From an uncultured Clostridia bacterium (GTDB lineage: Bacteria; Bacillota; Clostridia; Christensenellales; Borkfalkiaceae): 64,000 nucleotides of DNA. Within the stretch, counting starts at the first letter, position 1; every line of letters starts with the position of its first letter. The notes beneath the pieces were generated by a model. The model was not told the DNA's origin and ran no database searches. It saw nothing but the letters and a program-made list of their open reading frames with translations. Shown here in pieces: positions 33,313-41,480 of this stretch. Where the stretch lies: the NCBI GenBank assembly GCA_947631925.1, contig CANRNE010000004.1:1-64000 (forward strand). The letters are read 5' to 3'. A program made the position numbers and the translations under genes.

Positions 33313-33780
33313 ATGGCAGATAAGTTCTACATGACGAGCGAACAAAAAAAGAAGGCGGAGGAGCGGCTCAAGTACCTCACGACCGTCAAACGCGCGGAGA
33401 TTGTCGAGCGCATTCAGGAGGCGCGCAGCCACGGCGACCTCTCCGAGAATGCGGAGTACGACGCCGCCCGCAACGAACAGGCGGCCAACGAGGGGGAAAT
33501 CGCCGAGCTCGACTACCAGATTAAGAACGCGGAGATTATCGAGGAGAGCGACGACAACACCGTCGTTCACATCGGCTCCACCGTCACCGTCTACGATGCG
33601 GAACTCGAAGAGGAGGAGACGTATACCATCATGGGGACCACCGAAGTCGACCCCATGAACAACATCATCTCCAACGAGTCGCCGGTGGGCATGGCTCTGC
33701 TCAAGCACAAGAAGGGCGACAAGGTTGTCGTCAAGGCTCCCGACGGGGAATACACGTTGAAAATCGTAAAAATCGACTGA
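33313..33780 (+). CDS. greA: Transcription elongation factor GreA
   Basis: GreA rescues backtracked RNA polymerase by stimulating transcript cleavage. The 155 residues form an N-terminal coiled coil (to ~80) with the acidic tip ARSHGDLSENAEYDAARNEQ, whose Asp/Glu pair acts in cleavage, and a C-terminal FKBP-like domain (GSTVTVYDAELEEEETYTIMG, ISNESPVGMALLKHKKGD). The ATG at 33313 follows AGAGGTG. lysS starts 2 nt after the stop; the greA-lysS pairing is common in Firmicutes. Confidence 0.96.
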   Translation: MADKFYMTSEQKKKAEERLKYLTTVKRAEIVERIQEARSHGDLSENAEYDAARNEQAANEGEIAELDYQIKNAEIIEESDDNTVVHIGSTVTVYDAELEEEETYTIMGTTEVDPMNNIISNESPVGMALLKHKKGDKVVVKAPDGEYTLKIVKID

Positions 33781-33782
33781 TT

Positions 33783-35267
33783 ATGGAACAGCAGACACAG
33801 GGCATGGAGGACCTCGCCGAACAGGCGCGCATCCGCCGCGAAAAGCTCTTCAAATTGCAGAGTGAGGGGCACGACCCCTACAAGATTACAAGCTATCCCG
33901 TGGACGCCAACTCCGAGGAAGTCAAAGGGAATTTTGACGCCTATGAGGGGAAGGACGTCGTCGTGGCGGGCAGACTCATGTCCCGCCGCATCATGGGGAA
34001 GGCCTCCTTTTCGCATATTTCAGACCGCTTCGGACAGCTTCAGATCTATGTCACGCGGCAGGACGTCGGCGAAGAGGTGTATGCCGCCTACAAAAAGGAC
34101 TTTGACATCGGCGATATCGTCGGCGTCAAGGGGTTTGTCTTCCGCACGCAGACGGGGGAAGTCACCGTGCACGCCAAGGAGTTTGTCATGCTCTCCAAGG
34201 CGCTCCTTCCGCTGCCCGAAAAGTACAACGGCTTGCAGAATGCGGACACCAAGTACCGCCTGCGCCACATCGACCTCATCGTCAACGAGGACGTCCGCGA
34301 GACCTTCTTCAAGCGGGCGAAGATTGTGCGCGCCATCCGCGCCTTTTTGGACGGCAGGGGATTTTTCGAGGCAGAGACGCCCATCCTTCTCCCCCTCGAA
34401 ATCGGCGCCGACGCACGCCCCTTCAAGACGCACCACAACGCGCTCGACCTCGATATGTATCTGCGCATCGAGACGGAGCTCTACTTAAAGCGCCTCATCG
34501 TCGGCGGCTTCGAAAAGGTGTATGAGCTGGGGAGAATCTTCCGCAACGAGGGGATGGACTCCAAGCACAACCCCGAGTTCTCCACGGTGGAAATTTATCA
34601 GGCGTACGTCGATTACCGCGCGATGATGGACCTCGTCGAGGACCTCTACCGCTATGTGGCGACGGAGGCGTGCGGCACGACCAAAGTCACCTATCAGGGC
34701 ACGGAGCTCGACTTCGGGCACTGGGAGAAGCTCACGATGACGGAGGCGGTGAAAAAGTACGCAGGGGTGGATTTTTCCGCCATTTCCTCGGACGAAGAGG
34801 CGAGAAAGCTCGCCGCCGGGCACGGCGTGGAGCTCGAAAAGGGGAAGGACAGCAAGGGGCACATCCTCGCCGCCTTCTTCGACGCCTTTGTCGAGGACAA
34901 GCTCGTTCAGCCCACCTTCATCTATGAATATCCCGTGGAAATCTCGCCGCTCGCCAAGCGCAAGCCCGACGACCCCACGATGTGCGAGCGCTTCGAATAC
35001 TTCATGATGGGCATGGAGATGGGGAACTCCTTCTCCGAGCTCAACGACCCCATCGACCAAGAGGCGCGCATGACGCAGCAGGCGGAGAAAAAGCGCGCAC
35101 AGGGCGCCAATGCGCAGGTGGATGAGGACTTCATCGACGCGCTCAATCACGGCATGCCGCCCACGGGTGGGCTGGGACTCGGCGTCGACCGCCTCGTCAT
35201 GCTGCTCACGGACAGCGCGAGCATCCGCGACGTCCTGCTCTTCCCCACGATGAAGCCCAAGAAATGA
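33783..35267 (+). CDS. lysS: Lysyl-tRNA synthetase, class II
   Basis: LysRS charges tRNA-Lys. The 494-residue class II enzyme has the N-terminal OB anticodon-binding domain (VVVAGRLMSRRIMGKASFSHI, about 55-145) and catalytic motifs 1-3 (YRLRHIDLIVN, FRNEGMDSKHNPEF, GLGLGVDRLVMLL). One oddity is PLEIGADARPFKTHHNALD, where most LysRS have GGAxARPF; the first Gly of that loop is replaced. The C-terminus is normal. It overlaps the decarboxylase gene by 4 nt. Confidence 0.96.
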   Translation: MEQQTQGMEDLAEQARIRREKLFKLQSEGHDPYKITSYPVDANSEEVKGNFDAYEGKDVVVAGRLMSRRIMGKASFSHISDRFGQLQIYVTRQDVGEEVYAAYKKDFDIGDIVGVKGFVFRTQTGEVTVHAKEFVMLSKALLPLPEKYNGLQNADTKYRLRHIDLIVNEDVRETFFKRAKIVRAIRAFLDGRGFFEAETPILLPLEIGADARPFKTHHNALDLDMYLRIETELYLKRLIVGGFEKVYELGRIFRNEGMDSKHNPEFSTVEIYQAYVDYRAMMDLVEDLYRYVATEACGTTKVTYQGTELDFGHWEKLTMTEAVKKYAGVDFSAISSDEEARKLAAGHGVELEKGKDSKGHILAAFFDAFVEDKLVQPTFIYEYPVEISPLAKRKPDDPTMCERFEYFMMGMEMGNSFSELNDPIDQEARMTQQAEKKRAQGANAQVDEDFIDALNHGMPPTGGLGLGVDRLVMLLTDSASIRDVLLFPTMKPKK

Positions 35268-36304
35268 AACTGCACATCGCCGATATGCTCCGCGGGCAGG
35301 GGCAACATCTCTCCTTCCACACCCCGGGGCACAAGCGGGCGGGGGGAGACATCACCGAGCTCTCCTATTCGGACAACCTCTATGCGCCGCACGGCGTTCT
35401 CGCGGCGGCGGAGAGGGACATTGCGGAGATTTTGGGCGCTGACGCAAGTTTTCTTCTGACGGACGGCAGCACGGCGGGGGTATATTCCATGCTCTTTGCC
35501 GCGCGCGAAGCGGGCGCAAAACGCGTGGCCGTACCCGCATTTTCGCACCCCAGCGTCGGACATGCCTGCCACGTTTTGGGTCTCGCCCTCGAAATCATTC
35601 CGCAGACGGCGCGCTTCGGAGTCCCCGAACAGCCCGCGCTCTCCGCGCTCGAAGAGGGGCTAAAAAGGGCGGACGCCCTCCTTCTCACCTCCCCCGATTA
35701 CTACGGATTTTTCCCGCCCCTTGCGCAGATTCGCGCGCTCTGCACGCGGGAAAAGAAGCCCTTTCTTGTGGACGGCGCGCACGGCTCACACCTGCATTTT
35801 TGCGACCTGTATGCGGGAAAATATGCCGATATGTGGGTGGATGGTGTGCATAAATCACTCCCCGCGATGACGCAGGGCGCCGTCGTCTCGGCAAAGGGGG
35901 AATGGGCGGAGCGGCTCGCCCGCGCGGTGAAATTTTTCCGCACCACCTCGCCCTCCTATCCCATCATGGCGAGCGTGGAATACGCGGTGAAATATCCCCG
36001 CAACACGGCGCTTGAAGAGGCTTCCGAAGCCTTCAAATGCGGACATGGGTGCCTCAAAAACGCTGACTGGACAAAAATTCTCTATCCCGTCGGGAAGCGG
36101 GGGGACGAAGTTCTCCGCGCCCTCGAAGCGCAGGGCATCTACCCCGAATTTTTCGACGGAAACTATCTTCTCTTCTATCTCTCCCCCGCGACAAGGGGGG
36201 AGGACCTCGACCGCCTCGGGGAGGCTCTTGCGGCGTTTTCGCGGGCGGAAATTTCCGAAGACGCCCCCGTCGGCGCCATTCCCATCTATCGGGAGGATGC
36301 GTGA
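35264..36304 (+). CDS. Orn/Lys/Arg decarboxylase-family PLP enzyme (YaaO-like, short)
   Basis: This is a fold-type I pyridoxal-phosphate enzyme related to the ornithine/lysine/arginine decarboxylases that begin polyamine synthesis. The 346 residues contain LSFHTPGHKRAGG, the phosphate-binding LLTDGSTAGVYSMLFA, VDGAHGSHLHF and the PLP-lysine motif VDGVHKSLPAMTQGA. It is shorter than classical enzymes (~450-490) because the C-terminal domain is reduced. In Bacillus, yaaO lies with tmk, holB, yaaT; here it precedes holB and ricT, so the gene group is conserved though tmk is absent. It overlaps lysS and holB by 4 nt each. Confidence 0.9.
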   Translation: MKLHIADMLRGQGQHLSFHTPGHKRAGGDITELSYSDNLYAPHGVLAAAERDIAEILGADASFLLTDGSTAGVYSMLFAAREAGAKRVAVPAFSHPSVGHACHVLGLALEIIPQTARFGVPEQPALSALEEGLKRADALLLTSPDYYGFFPPLAQIRALCTREKKPFLVDGAHGSHLHFCDLYAGKYADMWVDGVHKSLPAMTQGAVVSAKGEWAERLARAVKFFRTTSPSYPIMASVEYAVKYPRNTALEEASEAFKCGHGCLKNADWTKILYPVGKRGDEVLRALEAQGIYPEFFDGNYLLFYLSPATRGEDLDRLGEALAAFSRAEISEDAPVGAIPIYREDA

Positions 36305-37227
36305 AACAGCTCTTGCGTGAGACAACGGCATACGCCAAATATGCGGAGGACGCGCGGCGCGGCGAGTGCTCGCACACGACGCTCGTGCTCTTTCCGGACG
36401 AGCCCCTTCTGCGCGCCCTGCTCAAGGAGTGCGCCAAGGCGTTCTTTTTGGCGGAAGACGGCTCCCGTGAGGCCCTTCTCATCGATAAGGAAAGTTTTTC
36501 CGACTGCTTCTTCTACCCCGCCGCGGGGGGGAAATATGCCGCAGACGGCACGGGGGAAATCATCGACGAGAGCATCCTTCTGCCCGTCGAGGGGAAGAAG
36601 AAACTGTTCGTGCTCGACGCCTTCCACACGGCGTCCCCCCTCGTCCAGAACAAACTCTTAAAAGTGCTCGAAGAGCCGCCCGAAGGGGTATATTTTCTGC
36701 TCGGCGCGACCGCCGAACACACCGTGCTTCCCACCGTGCTCTCGCGGGCGAAAAAGCTCGCCTGCGTACCCTTTTCGGAGGAACAGATTGCCGCAGCGCT
36801 TTTGCGGACCCATGCGGGGGAGCGGGGAATTTCGGAGGCCGCGGCGGCCTGCGGCGGCTCCTACTCCGCCGCGGAGGCCCTTCTTTCGGCGGGGGAAGAG
36901 GAGTCGAAACTTGCCGAACGCTTTTTGCTCGGCGAGGAGGTGGAGGCGCTCTGCAGGGGGCTCACCGACAAGACCGTCCGCCCCTTCCTGTCCGCCGTCC
37001 GTCTCGCCGCCCGTGACGCGCTCTTCTTCTTGAACGGACTTCCCACGGCGCGGGACGAGGCATCCTCCGCCCGCATCGCAGACAGCCTTCCCGCGGGGGT
37101 TCTGCTCGCCGCGGTGCGCTTTGTGTCGGAAGCGGAGTGCGACCTTAAATTCAACGTCAACTGCGGACAGGCCGCCCTTGCGCTGTCCCGCAAAATCGAG
37201 AGGGAGAAAACATTATGGCAACGGTAG
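36301..37227 (+). CDS. holB: DNA polymerase III delta-prime subunit
   Basis: The delta-prime subunit is a non-ATPase member of the clamp-loader ring that loads DnaN. The 308-residue protein lacks a P-loop, as expected for delta-prime. It keeps KKLFVLDAFHTASPLVQNKLLKVLEE (the degenerate Walker B/sensor region), the PEGVYFLLGATAEHTVLPTVLSRAK stretch and a helical C-terminal collar. The N-terminal domain is shortened and poorly conserved. It overlaps the decarboxylase gene by 4 nt and ricT by 13 nt. Confidence 0.88.
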   Translation: MKQLLRETTAYAKYAEDARRGECSHTTLVLFPDEPLLRALLKECAKAFFLAEDGSREALLIDKESFSDCFFYPAAGGKYAADGTGEIIDESILLPVEGKKKLFVLDAFHTASPLVQNKLLKVLEEPPEGVYFLLGATAEHTVLPTVLSRAKKLACVPFSEEQIAAALLRTHAGERGISEAAAACGGSYSAAEALLSAGEEESKLAERFLLGEEVEALCRGLTDKTVRPFLSAVRLAARDALFFLNGLPTARDEASSARIADSLPAGVLLAAVRFVSEAECDLKFNVNCGQAALALSRKIEREKTLWQR

Positions 37228-38060
37228 CTGCAGTCAAATTCAGAGGAAACGCCAAGCCCTACTACTTCGGGATTGGCAAGGAGGAGCTCGTCCGCGGACA
37301 GCATGTCATCGTGGAGACGGCGCACGGTTTAGAGTTCGGCACTGTCATCGACCCCGCCGTCACGGTGGAGGAGGACAAGATTGTCCGGCCCCTCAAAAAC
37401 ATCGTGCGCATCGCGACGGAAAAGGACGAGGAGATTGTCGCCCGCAACGAGGAGCGCCGCCCCGAGGCGATGAGACTGTGCAAGGAGCGCATCGCCGCCC
37501 ACGGGCTCGAGATGAAGCTCATCGACTGCGAATTCACCTTCGATGGCGGCAAAGTCATCTTCACCTTCACGGCGGAGGGGAGGGTGGACTTCCGCGACCT
37601 CGTCAAGGACCTCGCTTCCCTCTTCCATCTCCGCATCGAGCTCAAACAGGTGGGGAGCCGCGACGAGACGAAGATTCTCGGCGGAATCGCGCCCTGCGGC
37701 AGGGTGGTGTGTTGTGCAAGCTGTATGCCCGACCTTCGCAAGGTGAGCATCAAGATGGCGAAAAACCAAGGCCTCTCCTTAAATCCCGGGAAAATCAGCG
37801 GCCTCTGCGGGAGGCTGATGTGCTGTCTCTCCTACGAGAACGAGTACTATGCAGACGCCTGCAAGCGGGTTCCCAAACTCGGCGGCGCCGTCGAGACGCC
37901 CGAGGGGCGGGGGACGGTGATTGCCGTGGACATGCTCAAGATGACGGTGCGCGCCAAAATCGAAAAGGACGGCACCTTCGTCTACCGCGATTACCCCGTG
38001 AGCGAGCTGAATTTCAAGCGGAGCGAGCCCGCCGCGGACGAAGAAAATTCCGCCGAATGA
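37215..38060 (+). CDS. ricT: PSP1-domain protein RicT/YaaT
   Basis: RicT is part of the RicA-RicF-RicT Fe-S complex, which in Bacillus assists RNase Y-dependent mRNA maturation and influences sporulation and competence. The 281 residues have the PSP1 fold (YFGIGKEELVRGQHVIVETA, LEFGTVIDP) and the typical cysteine clusters APCGRVVCCASCMPDLRKVS and GLCGRLMCCLSYENEYY, candidate Fe-S ligands. It starts inside holB (13-nt overlap), behind GAGGGAG. Partner genes ricA and ricF are not in this window. Confidence 0.94.
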   Translation: MATVAAVKFRGNAKPYYFGIGKEELVRGQHVIVETAHGLEFGTVIDPAVTVEEDKIVRPLKNIVRIATEKDEEIVARNEERRPEAMRLCKERIAAHGLEMKLIDCEFTFDGGKVIFTFTAEGRVDFRDLVKDLASLFHLRIELKQVGSRDETKILGGIAPCGRVVCCASCMPDLRKVSIKMAKNQGLSLNPGKISGLCGRLMCCLSYENEYYADACKRVPKLGGAVETPEGRGTVIAVDMLKMTVRAKIEKDGTFVYRDYPVSELNFKRSEPAADEENSAE

Positions 38061-38079
38061 AAAAATTTTCGCAAAAGCC

Positions 38080-38108
38080 TTTACGAATGAAAAAAAGTAT
38101 GGTATAAT
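38080..38108 (+). promoter_or_regulatory. Promoter of the ferredoxin gene
   Basis: TTTACG, 17 bp, TATAAT. Confidence 0.8.
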
Positions 38109-38138
38109 ACGAGTAAGATTTTAACGGAGGTTATCAAT

Positions 38139-38309
38139 ATGGCTCATAAGATTTCGGATGCTTGCGTCTGCTGCGGCGCTTGCGAAGCAACTTGCCCCGT
38201 CAACGCAATCAGCCTCGGCGAAACGACGTATGTGGTCGACCCCGATGTGTGCGTCGACTGCGGCGCCTGCGAGGACGGATGCCCCGCGGGTGCAATCACC
38301 GCTGAATAA
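38139..38309 (+). CDS. 2[4Fe-4S] ferredoxin
   Basis: This 56-residue clostridial-type ferredoxin has two complete CxxCxxCxxxCP motifs (CVCCGACEATCP, Cys9-12-15-19, and CVDCGACEDGCP, Cys38-41-44-48). It is a low-potential electron carrier for anaerobic redox enzymes. The ATG follows GGAGG. It stands between ricT and rsmI with its own promoter and a hairpin after it. Confidence 0.97.
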   Translation: MAHKISDACVCCGACEATCPVNAISLGETTYVVDPDVCVDCGACEDGCPAGAITAE

Positions 38310-38317
38310 CGGAAACA

Positions 38318-38348
38318 AAGGGGAAAGGCGCGGCGCGGCTTTCCCCTT
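38318..38348 (+). terminator. Hairpin after the ferredoxin gene
   Basis: AAGGGGAAAG pairs with CTTTCCCCTT (10 bp) across an 11-nt G/C-rich loop. There is no clear T-run, so rsmI may receive read-through. Confidence 0.6.
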
Positions 38349-38363
38349 CTGCTTAAAAAGGCT

Positions 38364-39161
38364 ATGATTACCTTTGTCCCCACGCCCATCGGGAACTTAA
38401 AAGATATCACCCTCCGCGCGCTCGACGTTCTGCGGGCGGCGGATGTCGTCTTCTGCGAGGACACGAGAAACACCGTGCGCCTGCTCTCCGCATACGGCCT
38501 CAACAAACCCCTCGTCGCCTGTCATAAATTCAACGAAAGGGAGGCGGCGGAGAAGCTCATCGCCCTCTCCCGCGAAGGGAAGGAGATTGCCGTCGTCTCG
38601 GATGCGGGCATGCCCGTCATCTCCGACCCCGGCGCCGTCGTCTGCCGCGCCCTCAAGGAGGCGGGGGAGCCCTACACCGTGCTCCCCGGGGCATGCGCCT
38701 TCGTCTGCGCGCTCGCCCTCTCCGCATTTCCCTCAGATACCTTCCTCTTTCTCGGCTTTTTGCCCGAAAAAAACAGCGCCCGCCGCACACTGTTGGAGCG
38801 CGTGAAGGAGTATCCCGAGACGCTCATCTTCCACTGCGCGCCGCACGACGTGGACGATTACGTCCATACCATGTCCGAGGTATTGGGCAACCGTCGCGCC
38901 TGCGCCGTCCGCGAAATCTCCAAGATTCACGAGGAGAGCGTGGAATTTTTCCTCGCCGACGGATACACGGGCGAGCACCGCGGGGAGTTCGTCCTCCTCG
39001 TCGAGGGGAACAGCGCCCCGCGCACCTTTTCCCTCACCCCCGAAGAGCAGGTGAAGGCGTACATTTCGGAGGGAATGGACAAAAAAGAGGCGTTAAAGCG
39101 CGTCGCCCGCGAGCGGGGCATTGCCAAGAGCGAGCTCTACAAACGGACGCTGGATGATTAA
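38364..39161 (+). CDS. rsmI: 16S rRNA (cytidine-1402-2'-O)-methyltransferase
   Basis: RsmI 2'-O-methylates C1402 in the ribosomal decoding centre. The 265-residue tetrapyrrole-methylase-fold protein has FVPTPIGNLKDITLRALDVL, the family motif CEDTRNTVRLL, VVSDAGMPVISDPGAVVCRA, LPGACAFVCALALSAFPSD and FLGFLPEK. The C-terminal helical extension (TPEEQVKAYISEGMDKKEAL) is usual for RsmI. It is preceded by AAAAGG and followed by an intrinsic terminator. Confidence 0.95.
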   Translation: MITFVPTPIGNLKDITLRALDVLRAADVVFCEDTRNTVRLLSAYGLNKPLVACHKFNEREAAEKLIALSREGKEIAVVSDAGMPVISDPGAVVCRALKEAGEPYTVLPGACAFVCALALSAFPSDTFLFLGFLPEKNSARRTLLERVKEYPETLIFHCAPHDVDDYVHTMSEVLGNRRACAVREISKIHEESVEFFLADGYTGEHRGEFVLLVEGNSAPRTFSLTPEEQVKAYISEGMDKKEALKRVARERGIAKSELYKRTLDD

Positions 39162-39179
39162 ACTGTACAAAAACACATA

Positions 39180-39207
39180 CCGCATCTGTCAGGATGCGGC
39201 ATTTTTT
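39180..39207 (+). terminator. Intrinsic terminator after rsmI
   Basis: CCGCATC pairs with GATGCGG (7 bp, 6-nt loop), followed by CATTTTTT. Confidence 0.88.
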
Positions 39208-39255
39208 GACATTTTTCGACAAATTTCCCCCTAAAAAATTCCGCCGCGGAATACT

Positions 39256-39284
39256 TTGCACGAAATTTCCGAAAAGTATATAAT
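39256..39284 (+). promoter_or_regulatory. Promoter of the O-antigen-ligase-like gene, predicted leaderless start
   Basis: TTGCAC, 17 bp, TATAAT, then AGAAAT and the ATG. The -10 to start-codon spacing is 6 nt, as at the two other predicted leaderless genes. Confidence 0.82.
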
Positions 39285-39290
39285 AGAAAT

Positions 39291-40715
39291 ATGCTGTGCG
39301 GAATTTTCCCCAACCTTGCGAATGTGCGGCCGATTGCCGTGCTTCGTACATTTTTGCGGTCCGTCCCGTACGCCGCCCTCGTCATTCTCATCATGGTCGT
39401 GTCCGAAGTCGGCTCCCTGGAGCTGTTCGCCTTCTGGACCTACTTCGTGATGGGACTTCTTTCGATATTATTTTGCGAAGATTCCCTCCCGGTCCTTCCC
39501 ATCGTGCTCTGCGCCTACATGACGGTTTCCCGCCCCAACAGCACCGTTCACTACCTCGGCAGCACGATGTTTGACGACCCCTCATCGCAAATTCAACTCT
39601 TCATCCTCATCGGACTGTGCTCCGCCCTTCTTCTCGGGCACCTCGCCTACGCGCTCTTCGACAAGCGCCGCCGCAAGACGATGCCCTGCCTTCTCGGCGG
39701 ATTTTTATTGCTCGGCGTCGCCTACATGCTCGGCGGCTCGTTCACCGAGTTCTACGACGGACGCACCCTGCTCTTTGCCTTCCTGCAGCCCGTCTCCCTC
39801 GCCCTGTTCTATGTCTATTTTCACTACACGCTGCGCTGGGAAGACATCGACAAGGGGTATTTTCCCGCCCTGTTCTGCGGTCTCGGCATGGGAATCTTCG
39901 TGCAGATTGTCGGCATGTACACCTATCCCTCCGTCATACAGGGGGGCGCCGTCATCCGCGAGGAGCTGTACACGGGCTGGGGGACGTATAACAACGTCGC
40001 CTGTATCATGGGCATGTGCATTCCCGCGCCCTTCTACTTTGCCGTCACGAAAAAGCACGGCTGGATTTACACCCTGCTCGGAACCTTCTTCTATCTCTCC
40101 ACCCTGTTCACCCAGAGCCGCGGGGGGATGGTCTTCGGGAGCGTGACCTTCTTTTTATGCACCCTCTACGCCATCCGCGTCGCAAAGCGGGAGGAAGTCA
40201 AGGGGCTCTTCGCCGTTCCCCTTGCCATGTTCGCGGGGATGGCCGTCCTGCTTCTTGCCTTCCCCGAAACGGTGGGTGCGCTCTTCCACTCCGTCATTGA
40301 GGCGGGGCTGGACTCCTCCAACCGCTTCGAACTCTACGCCGCCTGCTGGAAGATTTTCTTGAAGCACCCCGTGTTCGGCGTGGGTTTCTACGCCACCCCG
40401 GGCTTTGCTTTCGACTCCGAGTGGAGCTTCCTGCCCCCGCGCGCGCACGATACCTATCTTCAACTGCTCGCGACGGGCGGGCTCGTCCTCTTCGCCGCCT
40501 ACGCGTTCCACAGATACCAGACAATCGTCCTTCTTCTCAAGTCCCGTTCGGCGGAGAAGTGGTTCGCCCTCTTCTGCATCCTCGCGATGCTATTGATGAG
40601 CATCGTCGACTGCCACTTCTTCAACATCGGCCCGCCCATTCTGTACGGCATCGTGCTCGGCTATGCGGAGAATTCCTCCCGCATGCGGTCGCCAAATCAA
40701 AGACGGCTGCTATAG
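39291..40715 (+). CDS. O-antigen ligase/Wzy-like polytopic membrane protein
   Basis: This 474-residue protein has about 11-12 membrane segments. Between the last ones is a long external loop with the Wzy_C-type pattern: FTQSRGGMVFGSVTFF, DSSNRFELYAACWKIFLKHPVFGVGF and AHDTYLQLLATGGLVLF. The family covers O-antigen ligases, Wzy polymerases and teichoic-acid or glycan ligases acting on undecaprenyl-linked sugars at the outer face of the membrane. In a Gram-positive cell a wall- or capsule-glycan role is the likely reading. No glycosyltransferases lie nearby. The start ATG follows the TATAAT box by only 6 nt, so the mRNA appears leaderless. Confidence 0.85.
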   Translation: MLCGIFPNLANVRPIAVLRTFLRSVPYAALVILIMVVSEVGSLELFAFWTYFVMGLLSILFCEDSLPVLPIVLCAYMTVSRPNSTVHYLGSTMFDDPSSQIQLFILIGLCSALLLGHLAYALFDKRRRKTMPCLLGGFLLLGVAYMLGGSFTEFYDGRTLLFAFLQPVSLALFYVYFHYTLRWEDIDKGYFPALFCGLGMGIFVQIVGMYTYPSVIQGGAVIREELYTGWGTYNNVACIMGMCIPAPFYFAVTKKHGWIYTLLGTFFYLSTLFTQSRGGMVFGSVTFFLCTLYAIRVAKREEVKGLFAVPLAMFAGMAVLLLAFPETVGALFHSVIEAGLDSSNRFELYAACWKIFLKHPVFGVGFYATPGFAFDSEWSFLPPRAHDTYLQLLATGGLVLFAAYAFHRYQTIVLLLKSRSAEKWFALFCILAMLLMSIVDCHFFNIGPPILYGIVLGYAENSSRMRSPNQRRLL

Positions 40716-40754
40716 CAAAACCCCCCGGAACTCGCGTCCCGAGGGGTTTTGCTT
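40715..40754. terminator. Bidirectional intrinsic terminator
   Basis: GCAAAACCCC pairs with GGGGTTTTGC (10 bp). It separates the ligase-like gene from the convergent spmB. The stretch 40755-40967 is A/T-rich with no gene seen. Confidence 0.85.
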
Positions 40755-40967
40755 ATGATAAGGGGGAAAAATTATGAGCGGTATTTTTAGCTCCTTGCGG
40801 TGCTTACAATCATATTATATCTGTATTTCGCCATAAAGTAAAATAATTCGGCAAAAAAATCTGAAAAAATTTTTTTCAAAAGCATCTTTTCACGAAATGT
40901 GAAAAACTACCAACGGACGCCGTTTGTGTGATTAAATTTCATTCACCGTCCTGCGTTTTTCAATCTT

Positions 40968-41480
40968 TTATAATACCCTGCATAAAAGACAGCCGACGAC
41001 GGTTCCCAAAAAATTGGCAAGCAGGGCGACGAGGGTGGGAAGGAGCAGCCGCTTTTTTTTGGCGCCCGCGAAATAGACCGCAGAGATGTAGAAGACGGTC
41101 TCGCTCGAGCCGTAGCAGACGGCGGCGCAGCGGCCGATGTAACTGTCCGCCCCACAGCGGGCAAAGACGTCGGAAAGAAGGGCGGTGGACCCGCTCCCCG
41201 AGAAGGGCTTGATGAGGACGAGAGGGGCGAGCTCCGCGGGGATGCCGAGTGCGGAAAAGAGGGGGGAGAGAAGGCGGGTAAAAAGATTCGCAAGCCCGCT
41301 CGCCTCGAAGAGTTCGGAGAGGATGAGCACGGCGGCGAGATAGGGGAAGAGGGAAAGAAGAAGCGGGACGGCCTCCTTGATGCCCTCGGTGAAACAGTCG
41401 TAGAGCTTGATTTTCTTGACGAGCGCATAGACAAAGAGCGCCAAAAAGAGGACAGGGATGAAAAATGCGACGAAATTCAT
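40968..41480 (-). CDS. spmB: Spore maturation protein B
   Basis: SpmB is one of two nucleoside-recognition-domain (Gate) membrane proteins needed for spore core dehydration. The 170 residues have about four membrane helices. The family motifs IKEAVPLLLSLFPYLAAVLIL, VLIKPFSGSGSTALLSD and CYGSSETVFYISAVYFAGA match the SpmB half. Its start overlaps the spmA stop by 4 nt. It ends without a dedicated terminator other than the shared hairpin at 40715. Confidence 0.94.
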   Translation of the reverse strand: MNFVAFFIPVLFLALFVYALVKKIKLYDCFTEGIKEAVPLLLSLFPYLAAVLILSELFEASGLANLFTRLLSPLFSALGIPAELAPLVLIKPFSGSGSTALLSDVFARCGADSYIGRCAAVCYGSSETVFYISAVYFAGAKKKRLLLPTLVALLANFLGTVVGCLLCRVL

